A stretch of DNA of 11,586 nucleotides, taken from Candidatus Aenigmatarchaeota archaeon (GTDB lineage: Archaea; Aenigmatarchaeota; Aenigmatarchaeia; JACPZZ01). The notes under the pieces were generated by a model. That model saw only the letters and a program-made list of their open reading frames with translations. It had not been told where the DNA came from and did not search any database. This document shows, piece by piece, positions 6,057-11,586 of the stretch. Every line of letters starts with the position of its first letter. The stretch's first letter is position 1. Location: assembly GCA_016177205.1 (NCBI GenBank), contig JACOVS010000030.1, positions 1-11,586 on the forward strand. Direction: 5' to 3'. A program made the position numbers and the translations under genes.

Positions 6057-7127
6057 ATGGATAACGCCCGCTCCGACACGCGGACTGGAGACAGGCCGCC
6101 CTGGCGGGAGAATCCCTTTTCCTTGAAGATACTGCCGCAGCTTTTCGTAGGCTATTCTGAAGAGTTGAACAGCCTGGTTCGAAGCATTGAGAACAGCGAA
6201 AAGGTCGTCCTGCTCATCGGACCGACAGGGGCCGGTAAAACCACCCTGCTGAAGAAGCTTATTGACACGGCTGCGGGCGATTACGAGGTTTTGTACGTCA
6301 CCAAGCCCCCGCAAAACCCGGAAGATTTTGTGCCGATTTTCAAGACCGCTCTGAAGCCCTCGTTTTTAGACAGGTTACTTTCGCGCGACAAAATAACGCT
6401 TTACAGCCTGCCAAATTATGCTGTCCGGAGGCTGAAGGGTAGGAAAATGGTTTTGTTAATAGACGAATGTCACGAAGCGCCTGTTCAGGTTTTGGAGTGG
6501 GTTCGTACGATCTCGGACCAGATTCCCAACCTCTCTGTCGTGATGGCAGGGCTGCCCACGCTGGAAACGGTTTTGGAGCAGAGGCTGGAAACGCTGCTTA
6601 ACCGCGTAACGGTTCACGTCGAGTTAACGTCGCTTTCACGTGAAGAAGTCGAAGAGCTGATCCGTAAAAGAATAGAATTTGCCGGCGGAACAGGAACCGG
6701 CCCGTTTTCACGTGAAGCCATTGACGTAATTTACGAAAGAACGGGTGGCTTCCCGCGCAACGTGTTAAAAATGTGCGACGATTTGGTTCTGGAAACCGGA
6801 GCGAAGGAGCTGCCGGTTATAGACAGGGCCGCGGCACAGAGCGCGGCCGCACCTGAAACAGCACCAGTCAGTACAAACCTAATTGAGGCTTTGCCGGAAA
6901 AGCAGAAGGAGATACTGAAAACACTTGTTGCCGGGGCGTTAAGCCCGTCCGAAATAGCGGAAAAGATAGGCATGGAGGATTACAAAACCGAGGACCACGC
7001 CTCGCGATCCGTGAACAATATCCTCAGAAGGTTAATGGACGAGGATTGCCTGCTGCGCGAAAAAAGGGGTAAAGGCTTTGTATACAAATTGTCCCCTAAA
7101 GTGAGAACGTTATTGGCGACGTCTTAG
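6057..7127 (+). CDS. AAA+ ATPase (ExeA/TniB/AAA_22-like) with C-terminal winged helix
   Basis: The protein has 356 residues. Walker A is GPTGAGKT (55-62) and Walker B is MVLLIDECHE (131-140, D136/E137). A sensor-1-like strand VVMAGLPTLE (161-170), the segment LTSLSREEVEELIRKRIEFAGG and the sensor-2-like GGFPRNVLKMC with R234 follow. This order resembles ExeA/TniB-type AAA_22 ATPases more than canonical Orc1/Cdc6. An alanine-rich linker (258-272) leads to a winged-helix domain (about 275-350) with LSPSEIAEKIG and a basic wing (REKRGKGFVYKL). The protein therefore probably binds DNA in an ATP-dependent way. Upstream is the phased TTCACGTGAA array, and three further copies lie within the gene (6613, 6635, 6707). 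It may be an autoregulator, an initiator-like protein or a partner for another enzyme; the role is not established. Confidence 0.85.
   Translation: MDNARSDTRTGDRPPWRENPFSLKILPQLFVGYSEELNSLVRSIENSEKVVLLIGPTGAGKTTLLKKLIDTAAGDYEVLYVTKPPQNPEDFVPIFKTALKPSFLDRLLSRDKITLYSLPNYAVRRLKGRKMVLLIDECHEAPVQVLEWVRTISDQIPNLSVVMAGLPTLETVLEQRLETLLNRVTVHVELTSLSREEVEELIRKRIEFAGGTGTGPFSREAIDVIYERTGGFPRNVLKMCDDLVLETGAKELPVIDRAAAQSAAAPETAPVSTNLIEALPEKQKEILKTLVAGALSPSEIAEKIGMEDYKTEDHASRSVNNILRRLMDEDCLLREKRGKGFVYKLSPKVRTLLATS
6613..6716. repeat. Intragenic TTCACGTGAA sites in the AAA+ gene
   Basis: TTCACGTC lies at 6613, and perfect palindromes TTCACGTGAA at 6635-6644 and 6707-6716. Both palindromes encode the end of L/F-S-R-E at the start of helices. 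CACGTG was seen nowhere in the window outside 5813-6716. Confidence 0.8.
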
Positions 7128-7164
7128 ATAATATTTAAATCACCACAGCTATAATTACGTTATT

Positions 7165-7170
7165 GGTGAT
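7165..7170 (+). promoter_or_regulatory. Shine-Dalgarno of the PRC-barrel gene
   Basis: GGTGAT matches the anti-Shine-Dalgarno of archaeal 16S rRNA and ends 3 nt before the ATG at 7174. An A/T-rich element ATAATATTTAAAT (7128-7140) just after the AAA+ stop could be the TATA box, with a short leader. The gene may thus be transcribed separately from the AAA+ gene. Confidence 0.55.
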
Positions 7171-7173
7171 AAA

Positions 7174-7440
7174 ATGGCAGGCGAAGAGAGGATACGGGCA
7201 AGAAATTTTGTCGGCAAGATTGTTGTTTCTGAGGAAACAGGCCGCAAATTCGGCACAGTCGGCGATATCAGTTTCATCACAGAGTCTGGCGAACTAATGA
7301 ATCTGGTCATGGTAGACCCAACCAAGCACGCAGACGGATTGAATCTGCAGGAAGACAAGAAAGGGCGCCGCTTAATTCCGTTCTCGTCCGTGAAGTCTGT
7401 GGGCGATTTCGTAATAATCAGCGAAGAAGAAGTGGCATAA
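7174..7440 (+). CDS. Small PRC-barrel domain protein
   Basis: The protein has 88 residues and is a single PRC-barrel: ARNFVGKIVVSEETGRKFGTV (residues 8-28), then beta strands DISFITESGELMNLVMVDPT, the segment RRLIPFSSVKSVGDFVIIS and an acidic end. Stand-alone PRC-barrel proteins of 75-95 residues are common in archaea. The fold is a beta barrel also found in RimM and in photosynthetic reaction centre subunit H; the archaeal single-domain forms are thought to bind proteins or RNA, but their role is unresolved. It follows the AAA+ gene by 46 nt and is convergent with the winged-helix gene at 7470. Confidence 0.85.
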   Translation: MAGEERIRARNFVGKIVVSEETGRKFGTVGDISFITESGELMNLVMVDPTKHADGLNLQEDKKGRRLIPFSSVKSVGDFVIISEEEVA

Positions 7441-7469
7441 TTCTTGGCCGGTTACTATTGTAGAAGTTT

Positions 7470-8102
7470 CTAGGCACTCTCAGAAGTGAGGGAAAAGAAC
7501 ACCTTTCTGTTACGCCTGATTTTCTTTATCTTGCCTAGGTCGCAAAGCGCGTTTAACCGCTCTGACGCAGTGTTCCGGGATATCTTAAATTCCTGTGAAA
7601 CCTGTTCAGCGGTCATCTCACCCTTGCCCCTGAGAAGCAGTAAATACGCCTCGTCCAGCTCTGACTCGACCTTTCCAACCAACTGGTCCAGTTGGCGCCT
7701 CACTTCCGGGGGCGCGCCCGGAGTCATTTTATCCAACAAAGAGTAGACTTCGTTCAACGTTGGCAGGGAATTGACGCGTTCGTGCAGTTCCGGCAGGTAG
7801 GAAAGTTTGGAATTCATCTCTTTCAGTGTTTCAAGAATGCCCGAGAGAATCTCGTGCTCAATGATTTTTTTCTGGATTGGGTGTTCCGAAATGGCCTTAA
7901 TTCGCTCCTCCATATTCTCGACGCGGTTTATCGCATAGTCCATTTTGCCGCCTTGGCGTAAGAATTCTTCAAACTCCTCGGGCGTCATCTTGGTCGGCTT
8001 TTCCTCGGCCGGCGCCCGGGCTTGCTCAACCTGTTGTAAAGGCTGGTTGGCAGCCTCTTTTTTTCCGGAAAACAGCGCTTTCAGGTAGTCTATAATACCC
8101 AT
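7470..8102 (-). CDS. Coiled-coil protein with C-terminal winged-helix DNA-binding domain
   Basis: The protein has 210 residues from the ATG at 8102; a TTG two codons upstream (8108) is less likely. The first 12 residues (MGIIDYLKALFS) form an amphipathic, possibly membrane-touching helix, then comes an A/E/P/Q-rich linker (15-38). Residues about 55-150 are rich in E, K, L and heptad-like, predicting a coiled coil and hence dimerisation. The C-terminal winged helix (about 152-207) contains TAEQVSQEFKISRNTASERL and the basic wing KIKKIRRNRKVFFSL. I do not recognise a named family. It lies 75 nt downstream of radA on the same strand, and the gap holds a TGTCGG/CCGACA operator-like cluster, so it may regulate itself. 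Confidence 0.75.
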   Translation of the reverse strand: MGIIDYLKALFSGKKEAANQPLQQVEQARAPAEEKPTKMTPEEFEEFLRQGGKMDYAINRVENMEERIKAISEHPIQKKIIEHEILSGILETLKEMNSKLSYLPELHERVNSLPTLNEVYSLLDKMTPGAPPEVRRQLDQLVGKVESELDEAYLLLLRGKGEMTAEQVSQEFKISRNTASERLNALCDLGKIKKIRRNRKVFFSLTSESA

Positions 8103-8108
8103 GCCCAA

Positions 8109-8168
8109 ACCAACTGTCGGTTCCCCGACAATACGAACTGTCGGATAGTCGACAATTAGAATTGTGCG
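8109..8168. repeat. CCGACA/TGTCGG inverted-repeat cluster (right)
   Basis: AACTGTCGG (8112), CCGACAAT (8125), AACTGTCGG (8136), TCGACAATT (8149) and AATTGTGCG (8160) alternate in orientation. TGTCGG-ttcc-CCGACA (8115-8130) and CCGACA-atacgaac-TGTCGG (8125-8144) are perfect inverted repeats. The cluster occupies nearly the whole gap between radA and the winged-helix gene. Similar motifs occur at 5278-5307. Confidence 0.7.
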
Positions 8169-8177
8169 TCCAGCTTA

Positions 8178-9116
8178 TTAATCCCTAATGCCGTCAGGCG
8201 TAACCTTGAAAACCGCTTCGCCCTCGGGCAGGTGTGGGGAGTCGATTAAGCGTGCGATTCTTTTGTCCTCCCTGCTTTTTCGGAGATAAAACCTTACAGT
8301 AGAGGCATGCCCTAAAATATGCCCGCCAATAGGAGCAGTTGGGTCGCCAAACAGCATGTCCGGTCTCGCCATAACTTGGTTCGTTACATAAATAGCAACA
8401 TTGTGAGTTTCCGCCAATCGCAACAATTGATGCAAATGGCGGTTTAATTTCTGCTGCCTTTCCGAAAGCGTGCCTCGGCCGGTATAATCCACGCGGAAAT
8501 TCGACATCAAACCGTCAACGACAATAAGCTTGATGTCGTTTTTTTCAATTATGTCCGCAGCTTTTTCCGCCAGAAGCATTTGATGGTCTGAATTCAGCGC
8601 ACGGGCCACGAGTACGTTTTTCAAAGTTTTCTGCGGATCCAAACCGGCGCCTTTGGCCAGTTGCTCAACGCGCGCAGGGCGGAAAGTGTTTTCGCAGTCT
8701 ATTATCATGCCTTTTCCGCCCAACCCGCCCTTGTCAACAGGCAATTGAACATTGACAAGCAGTTGGAAACCAAGCTGCGTTTTACCAGACCCAAAACTTC
8801 CATACGCCTCTGTCATCGCCTGTGTCTCAATCCCGCCACCGAGTAGATCATCAAGCGCCTTGGAGCCGGTCGTTAACATGCCGACAGTCTTCCTTTTTTC
8901 CTTTAATTTATCGGCAGTATCAAAACCCATATCAAGGGAATTGCGCGCAGCTTCGATAATTTTAGCTGCTGTTATCTCGCCAACCCCAGCAACGTTTGAT
9001 AATTCGCCAGCCGACGCTGCAGCTATAGTCATCAAATCATTATAACCGACTTCTCGCAGCTTTTCAGCAACTTTAGGCCCTACACCCGGCAAATCTTCGA
9101 TCTCGATTTTTTTCAT
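8178..9116 (-). CDS. radA: RadA recombinase
   Basis: The protein has 312 residues, normal for archaeal RadA without an intein. The N-terminal helix-hairpin-helix domain spans about 8-57 (LPGVGPKVAEKL, VAGVGEITAAKI). The FxxA polymerisation motif is F65-D-T-A68. Walker A is GSFGSGKT (106-113), the catalytic glutamate E142 lies in IIDCENTFRPAR, and Walker B is LIVVDGLMSNFR (D201). The conserved YTGRGTLSERQQKLN, VTNQVMARPD and RLIDSPHLPEGEAVF follow. RadA forms helical filaments on single-stranded DNA and drives strand exchange. Walker A has S107 where the usual residue is E, and Walker B reads DGL instead of the usual DSLTS; neither removes a catalytic residue. It begins 1 nt after the RPA stop and must be co-transcribed. 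Confidence 0.96.
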   Translation of the reverse strand: MKKIEIEDLPGVGPKVAEKLREVGYNDLMTIAAASAGELSNVAGVGEITAAKIIEAARNSLDMGFDTADKLKEKRKTVGMLTTGSKALDDLLGGGIETQAMTEAYGSFGSGKTQLGFQLLVNVQLPVDKGGLGGKGMIIDCENTFRPARVEQLAKGAGLDPQKTLKNVLVARALNSDHQMLLAEKAADIIEKNDIKLIVVDGLMSNFRVDYTGRGTLSERQQKLNRHLHQLLRLAETHNVAIYVTNQVMARPDMLFGDPTAPIGGHILGHASTVRFYLRKSREDKRIARLIDSPHLPEGEAVFKVTPDGIRD

Positions 9117-9117
9117 A

Positions 9118-10116
9118 TCAATCGCCTAACGAAACTAAAATTTTGTTCGATTCTTCAATAGCATTAACATCGTTTAGCCCGGATACAATAAATTCCAGCC
9201 TGTCAAACATCGAATTTCTTTTGACCCGCCCGGCAAAGACCATCTCCTTGCCCAGCAGTTTTGTGGCGTTCTCTGTTATAGGCGCGGTTTTGTTCATCTT
9301 GTCGCGCGCAATCTGCAGCGCATCTTTAACGCCCATGCCCAGCAGCCTTTCAGCCGTGTCGCGGAAAAATACAGCCCTTATCGACATCGTTCCGTCGTCG
9401 ATGACACCGGACAGGACCATTGAATAATCCGGCGTAACATACTGATGCTCGTCGCAAAAGAATTTGTTGTCGTTCGAGCGGACCCTTATGCCGCACTGCG
9501 GACATATCTCATAAAAAGGGTCGGATTCGAACATCTGGACAATCGCCCCGCGTATTTTGGTCGTTGCACCCTCCCTTAACTTTCCTGCATCGTCCTGGCC
9601 CCGCTCAATCGCAGCGTCGGCAATGGCGGGAAAGTCCATTTCAATTTTTTCTATTTTGCCGCGGTTGCCGAGCCTCAATTCCGGCTCGCCGCGGTTGTCC
9701 TCCTTGCTATATCCGGTGACTTTAACAACGTCGCCTTCCTTAAGGGTCTCCAGAACTTTTATCTCGTCATTCCACAACGACACGCGTATGGTCCCTGTCG
9801 GATCCCACAAAACAACATTCGCAACCCGGCCCTTGGCGCCGTTCCTCTCGAACTCCCGCACAGGAAAAACCCTGAAAACCCGCGCCGCAATCTCTGCGTT
9901 TCTCATCCCGGGGACCACGTTTTTTATTTCGAGCCTATGTATAACGCGCTTCAGGATGTCCACATTCAGGTCGCGCGCAACAAGGTGCGCGGCGCCCTCC
10001 GAGGAAATCAGGCCGGAAAGTTCCACCTTCTTCTCCTCCACCTTTTTCTGTATTTCCGCGTTATTCAGGCCCGTTTGCTCGGCAACCTTGTCTATAATCT
10101 CCTGAAGCGAAAGCAT
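9118..10116 (-). CDS. Archaeal RPA-type single-stranded DNA-binding protein
   Basis: The protein has 332 residues from the ATG at 10116. Residues 1-55 form an N-terminal helical domain of the euryarchaeal RPA type (LQEIIDKVAEQTGLNNAEIQ). A first OB fold covers about 62-158 (NVVPGMRNAEIAARVFRVFPV, VVLWDPTGTIRVSLW) and a second about 180-312. A zinc finger in the second has C205, C208, C221 and H224. This layout is close to RPA41-type proteins, which coat single-stranded DNA in replication, repair and recombination. The longest frame reaches 10185, but the extension contains the TATA box (10138-10146) and an unlikely cysteine-rich sequence. It precedes radA by a single base, so recombinase and ssDNA-binding protein are coupled. 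Confidence 0.93.
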   Translation of the reverse strand: MLSLQEIIDKVAEQTGLNNAEIQKKVEEKKVELSGLISSEGAAHLVARDLNVDILKRVIHRLEIKNVVPGMRNAEIAARVFRVFPVREFERNGAKGRVANVVLWDPTGTIRVSLWNDEIKVLETLKEGDVVKVTGYSKEDNRGEPELRLGNRGKIEKIEMDFPAIADAAIERGQDDAGKLREGATTKIRGAIVQMFESDPFYEICPQCGIRVRSNDNKFFCDEHQYVTPDYSMVLSGVIDDGTMSIRAVFFRDTAERLLGMGVKDALQIARDKMNKTAPITENATKLLGKEMVFAGRVKRNSMFDRLEFIVSGLNDVNAIEESNKILVSLGD

Positions 10117-10137
10117 GCTAAAAATTGAACAACATGG

Positions 10138-10166
10138 TATTAAAATGGAACAGTTACGGCTGTTCC
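10138..10166 (-). promoter_or_regulatory. RPA-radA operon promoter with GGAACAG inverted repeat
   Basis: The minus strand ATTTTAATA (10138-10146) is centred about 26 nt before the ATG at 10116, fitting a leaderless transcript. Immediately upstream, GGAACAG (10147-10153) and CTGTTCC (10160-10166) form a perfect inverted repeat with 7-bp arms and a 6-bp spacer, placed where the BRE and an operator would be. No T-run follows, so an operator is likelier than a terminator. Confidence 0.6.
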
Positions 10167-10194
10167 GATAGCTTTGTCCGGGCAAACAATCATG

Positions 10195-10404
10195 TCAGAC
10201 AAGCTTCTTCTTGGCCAGCCTAACATCCGCGTCTACGATCGTTTTCCGCCCGGCGTGGCGCGCCATTGTCGCCGCTTCCGCGGAAAGTTCAATCGCAACG
10301 CCTTCCAGAACCTTGGTAAACTCATCGACAGCGTCCTTGCCGACGCGGCCGCCCCCGATTTTTCTGAGAATCCTTTCACAGGCCGCGTAAGGAAGTTCTG
10401 TCAT
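10195..10404 (-). CDS. Archaeal histone (single histone fold)
   Basis: The protein has 69 residues and is a single HMf-type histone fold. It starts MTELPYAACERILRKIGGGR, and continues with VGKDAVDEFTKVLEGVAIEL, ARHAGRKTI and DADVRLAKKK, matching the three-helix fold of archaeal histones: the RILRK and GRKT DNA contacts and the D-x-R/K-LA in helix 3 are present. It lacks a tail apart from KKKLV. It wraps DNA as dimers or longer stacks. The longer frame from 10425 starts inside the TATA box, so the start at 10404 is preferred. It lies upstream of RPA on the same strand, separated by 78 nt and a separate promoter. Confidence 0.95.
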   Translation of the reverse strand: MTELPYAACERILRKIGGGRVGKDAVDEFTKVLEGVAIELSAEAATMARHAGRKTIVDADVRLAKKKLV

Positions 10405-10425
10405 AAGAGAACTTGGCGCTTTCAT

Positions 10426-10437
10426 AATTTAAATATC
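10426..10437 (-). promoter_or_regulatory. Histone TATA box
   Basis: The minus strand reads GATATTTAAATT, centred 27 nt upstream of the ATG at 10404. This is a strong archaeal TATA box at the spacing of a leaderless transcript, and it decides the histone start. Confidence 0.7.
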
Positions 10438-10505
10438 TTAACACCGTTGGCCGTATCAAACCGCCGTAAGCAGCGAAGGCTTTCCCGTCTGACATGAGGT
10501 CGTCA

Positions 10506-10514
10506 CTTATATTT
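10506..10514 (+). promoter_or_regulatory. Candidate TATA box of the DUF373 gene
   Basis: CTTATATTT is centred about 39 nt upstream of the GTG at 10549, allowing a leader of about 13 nt. A weaker A/T block AATTTTGATAAG follows at 10525-10536. Confidence 0.4.
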
Positions 10515-10548
10515 CTGAAAATCGAATTTTGATAAGTTTCGGGATTCG

Positions 10549-11586
10549 GTGGTTCGTATCAAGAAAAAAATACTCGTTTTGTGCGTTGACAGGGACGACG
10601 ACATCGGAAATAAAACACATTTCAAAGGCCCGATAATCGGCAGGGAAAAGAACATAGCGTTGGCCATGGCTTTAGGGATAAGCGACCCAGCGGACGCGGA
10701 CACAAACGCAATATTCGAAGCTGTGAAAGTGCACGACGAGTTGTCCAAGGCGTCGGATGTTGAAGTTGCGACAATCACCGGCCACAAAGAGGAAGGCATG
10801 AAAGCCGACAGGGAAATAATAAAACAGCTTGGCGAGACAATGAAAAAATTCAAACCCGACGGCATCGTTTTCGTCAGCGACGGCGCCAACGACGAGTACG
10901 TGATGCCCCTCCTCTCTTCAAAGGCGGGCATAATCTCAGTCCGCCGGGTCGTCATACGCCAGAGCGAACGCTACGAAGGCTTTTACTTCGCAATCCAGAA
11001 CTTCATTAAACACTCGCTGGAAAACCCGCGCCTGGCTCGCGTTGTTTTTGGTTTGCCGGCAATAGCGCTGATACTGTTCTCGATTTTCGATGTGGTGGCG
11101 TGGCGCTTCATACTGGGTGTGGTGGGGGCGTTTCTATTAATCAAGGGTTTTGGCTTGGAAGGCCTTGTTGGCAGCCTGTTGAAGGAGCTGAAATTCTCGC
11201 TAAAGGCCAGGAAAACAACGTTCTTCCTTTACATAGCAGCCTCGGCAATAGGCATGATAGCAATATCCCGCGGTTACGAAGCCGTTTCCTTGTCAGGCCC
11301 GGAAGTTTGGTACAAGGCTTTGGGGACGTTTGCCTATAACACAGTGTACATATTTTTCCTGTCCGAAATTATGCTGGTAATCGGATGGCTGATTAGCCAC
11401 CCGACGCAGTACAGGCAGGCGGTAAACCTGATCATCCTGGGTTTTTCGCTCAACTTCCTGGTCTACAGCGCGTCTGAAGTTCTGATAATGCCCGACAAGG
11501 GCCTGCTAACCTTTTTACTCTCACTGGTTCTGGGTTTCCTGGTTATTGTCACGACGTTTGCGTTGGAATCAAAAGTAAAATCAAAA
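10549..11586 (+). CDS. DUF373 family membrane protein (3' end outside window)
   Basis: The frame runs from a GTG at 10549 to the last base without a stop, so 346 residues are seen and the C-terminus is missing. There is no in-frame ATG before the conserved LVLCVDRDDDIGNKT, so GTG GTT CGT is taken as the start (VRIKKKILVLCVD). The cytosolic N-terminal half carries the DUF373 landmarks: CVDRDDDIG, GPIIGREKN, SDPADADTNAI, ITGHKEEGMKAD, the acidic IVFVSDGANDEYVMPLL, and VVIRQSERYEGFYF. From about residue 165 there are several (roughly six) hydrophobic transmembrane segments. Conserved aspartates suggest a metal or nucleotide site, but no function is established. It is divergent from the histone. 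Confidence 0.92.
   Translation, partial: MVRIKKKILVLCVDRDDDIGNKTHFKGPIIGREKNIALAMALGISDPADADTNAIFEAVKVHDELSKASDVEVATITGHKEEGMKADREIIKQLGETMKKFKPDGIVFVSDGANDEYVMPLLSSKAGIISVRRVVIRQSERYEGFYFAIQNFIKHSLENPRLARVVFGLPAIALILFSIFDVVAWRFILGVVGAFLLIKGFGLEGLVGSLLKELKFSLKARKTTFFLYIAASAIGMIAISRGYEAVSLSGPEVWYKALGTFAYNTVYIFFLSEIMLVIGWLISHPTQYRQAVNLIILGFSLNFLVYSASEVLIMPDKGLLTFLLSLVLGFLVIVTTFALESKVKSK

Noticed and set aside
6057..7127. Canonical Orc1/Cdc6 initiator
   Set aside because: The order of motifs and the segments AGLPTLE and GGFPRNVLKMC fit ExeA/TniB-type ATPases better; an initiator role is only a hypothesis.
9557..10105. Plus-strand open frame of 182 codons
   Set aside because: It is the antisense shadow of the RPA gene, serine- and threonine-rich as expected from reverse reading of a codon-biased gene.
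10440..10548. C/D box small RNA between histone and DUF373
   Set aside because: CTGA occurs twice but there are no convincing box C (RUGAUGA) partners at proper spacing.
10503..10955. Minus-strand open frame of 150 codons
   Set aside because: It is antisense to the DUF373 gene, whose plus-strand frame shows clear family motifs over the same bases.

Overview
The window is archaeal. It carries an HMf-type histone, a zinc-binding RPA-type single-stranded DNA-binding protein, RadA, an archaeal DnaG, the Holliday junction resolvase Hjc, ThpR and a DUF373 membrane protein. Many genes have an A/T-rich TATA box centred about 24-27 nt upstream of the most plausible start codon, the pattern of leaderless archaeal transcripts. 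Gene content points to a euryarchaeal or DPANN-like lineage; the species cannot be named from this sequence.

Layout. (1) 1-1502: the end of a SpoIIM-like membrane protein (+), then an XRE-type regulator and Hjc (both -). (2) 1542-3642 (+): two CBS-pair proteins with C-terminal zinc ribbons, a free zinc ribbon between them that looks like a CBS-less sibling, and a NUDIX hydrolase overlapping the second CBS gene by 1 nt. (3) 3812-5119: archaeal DnaG (+). (4) 5120-7440: a repeat-bearing intergenic region, ThpR (-), an array of TTCACGTGAA-type repeats, an AAA+ ATPase with a C-terminal winged helix (+), and a small PRC-barrel protein (+). (5) 7470-10404 (-): histone, RPA, RadA and a coiled-coil winged-helix protein, transcribed in that order, with RPA-RadA tightly coupled. 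(6) 10549 to the right edge: a DUF373 membrane protein (+), open at the window end.

The most interesting element is at 5792-6040. About fourteen copies of TTCACGT(GAA), some degenerate, lie between and inside the ThpR and AAA+ genes. Their spacings (10, 11, 20, 21, 32 and 74 bp) keep them on one face of the DNA helix. Three more copies, two of them perfect palindromes, lie inside the AAA+ gene. The TATA boxes of both divergent genes are embedded in the array. This suggests a cooperatively binding protein, perhaps the AAA+/winged-helix protein itself, controlling its own region. It could be a regulatory switch or an iteron-type replication origin, given the concentration of DNA replication and recombination genes around it. 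A second motif, CCGACA/TGTCGG, forms clusters at both ends of the ThpR-AAA+-PRC-winged-helix block (5278-5307 and 8109-8168).

Several start codons were moved inward from the longest open frame because a TATA box overlaps or lies downstream of the longer start, or because family conservation begins later (XRE regulator, DnaG, histone, RPA, winged-helix protein, ThpR). All functional calls come from motif recognition by eye; no database search was run.
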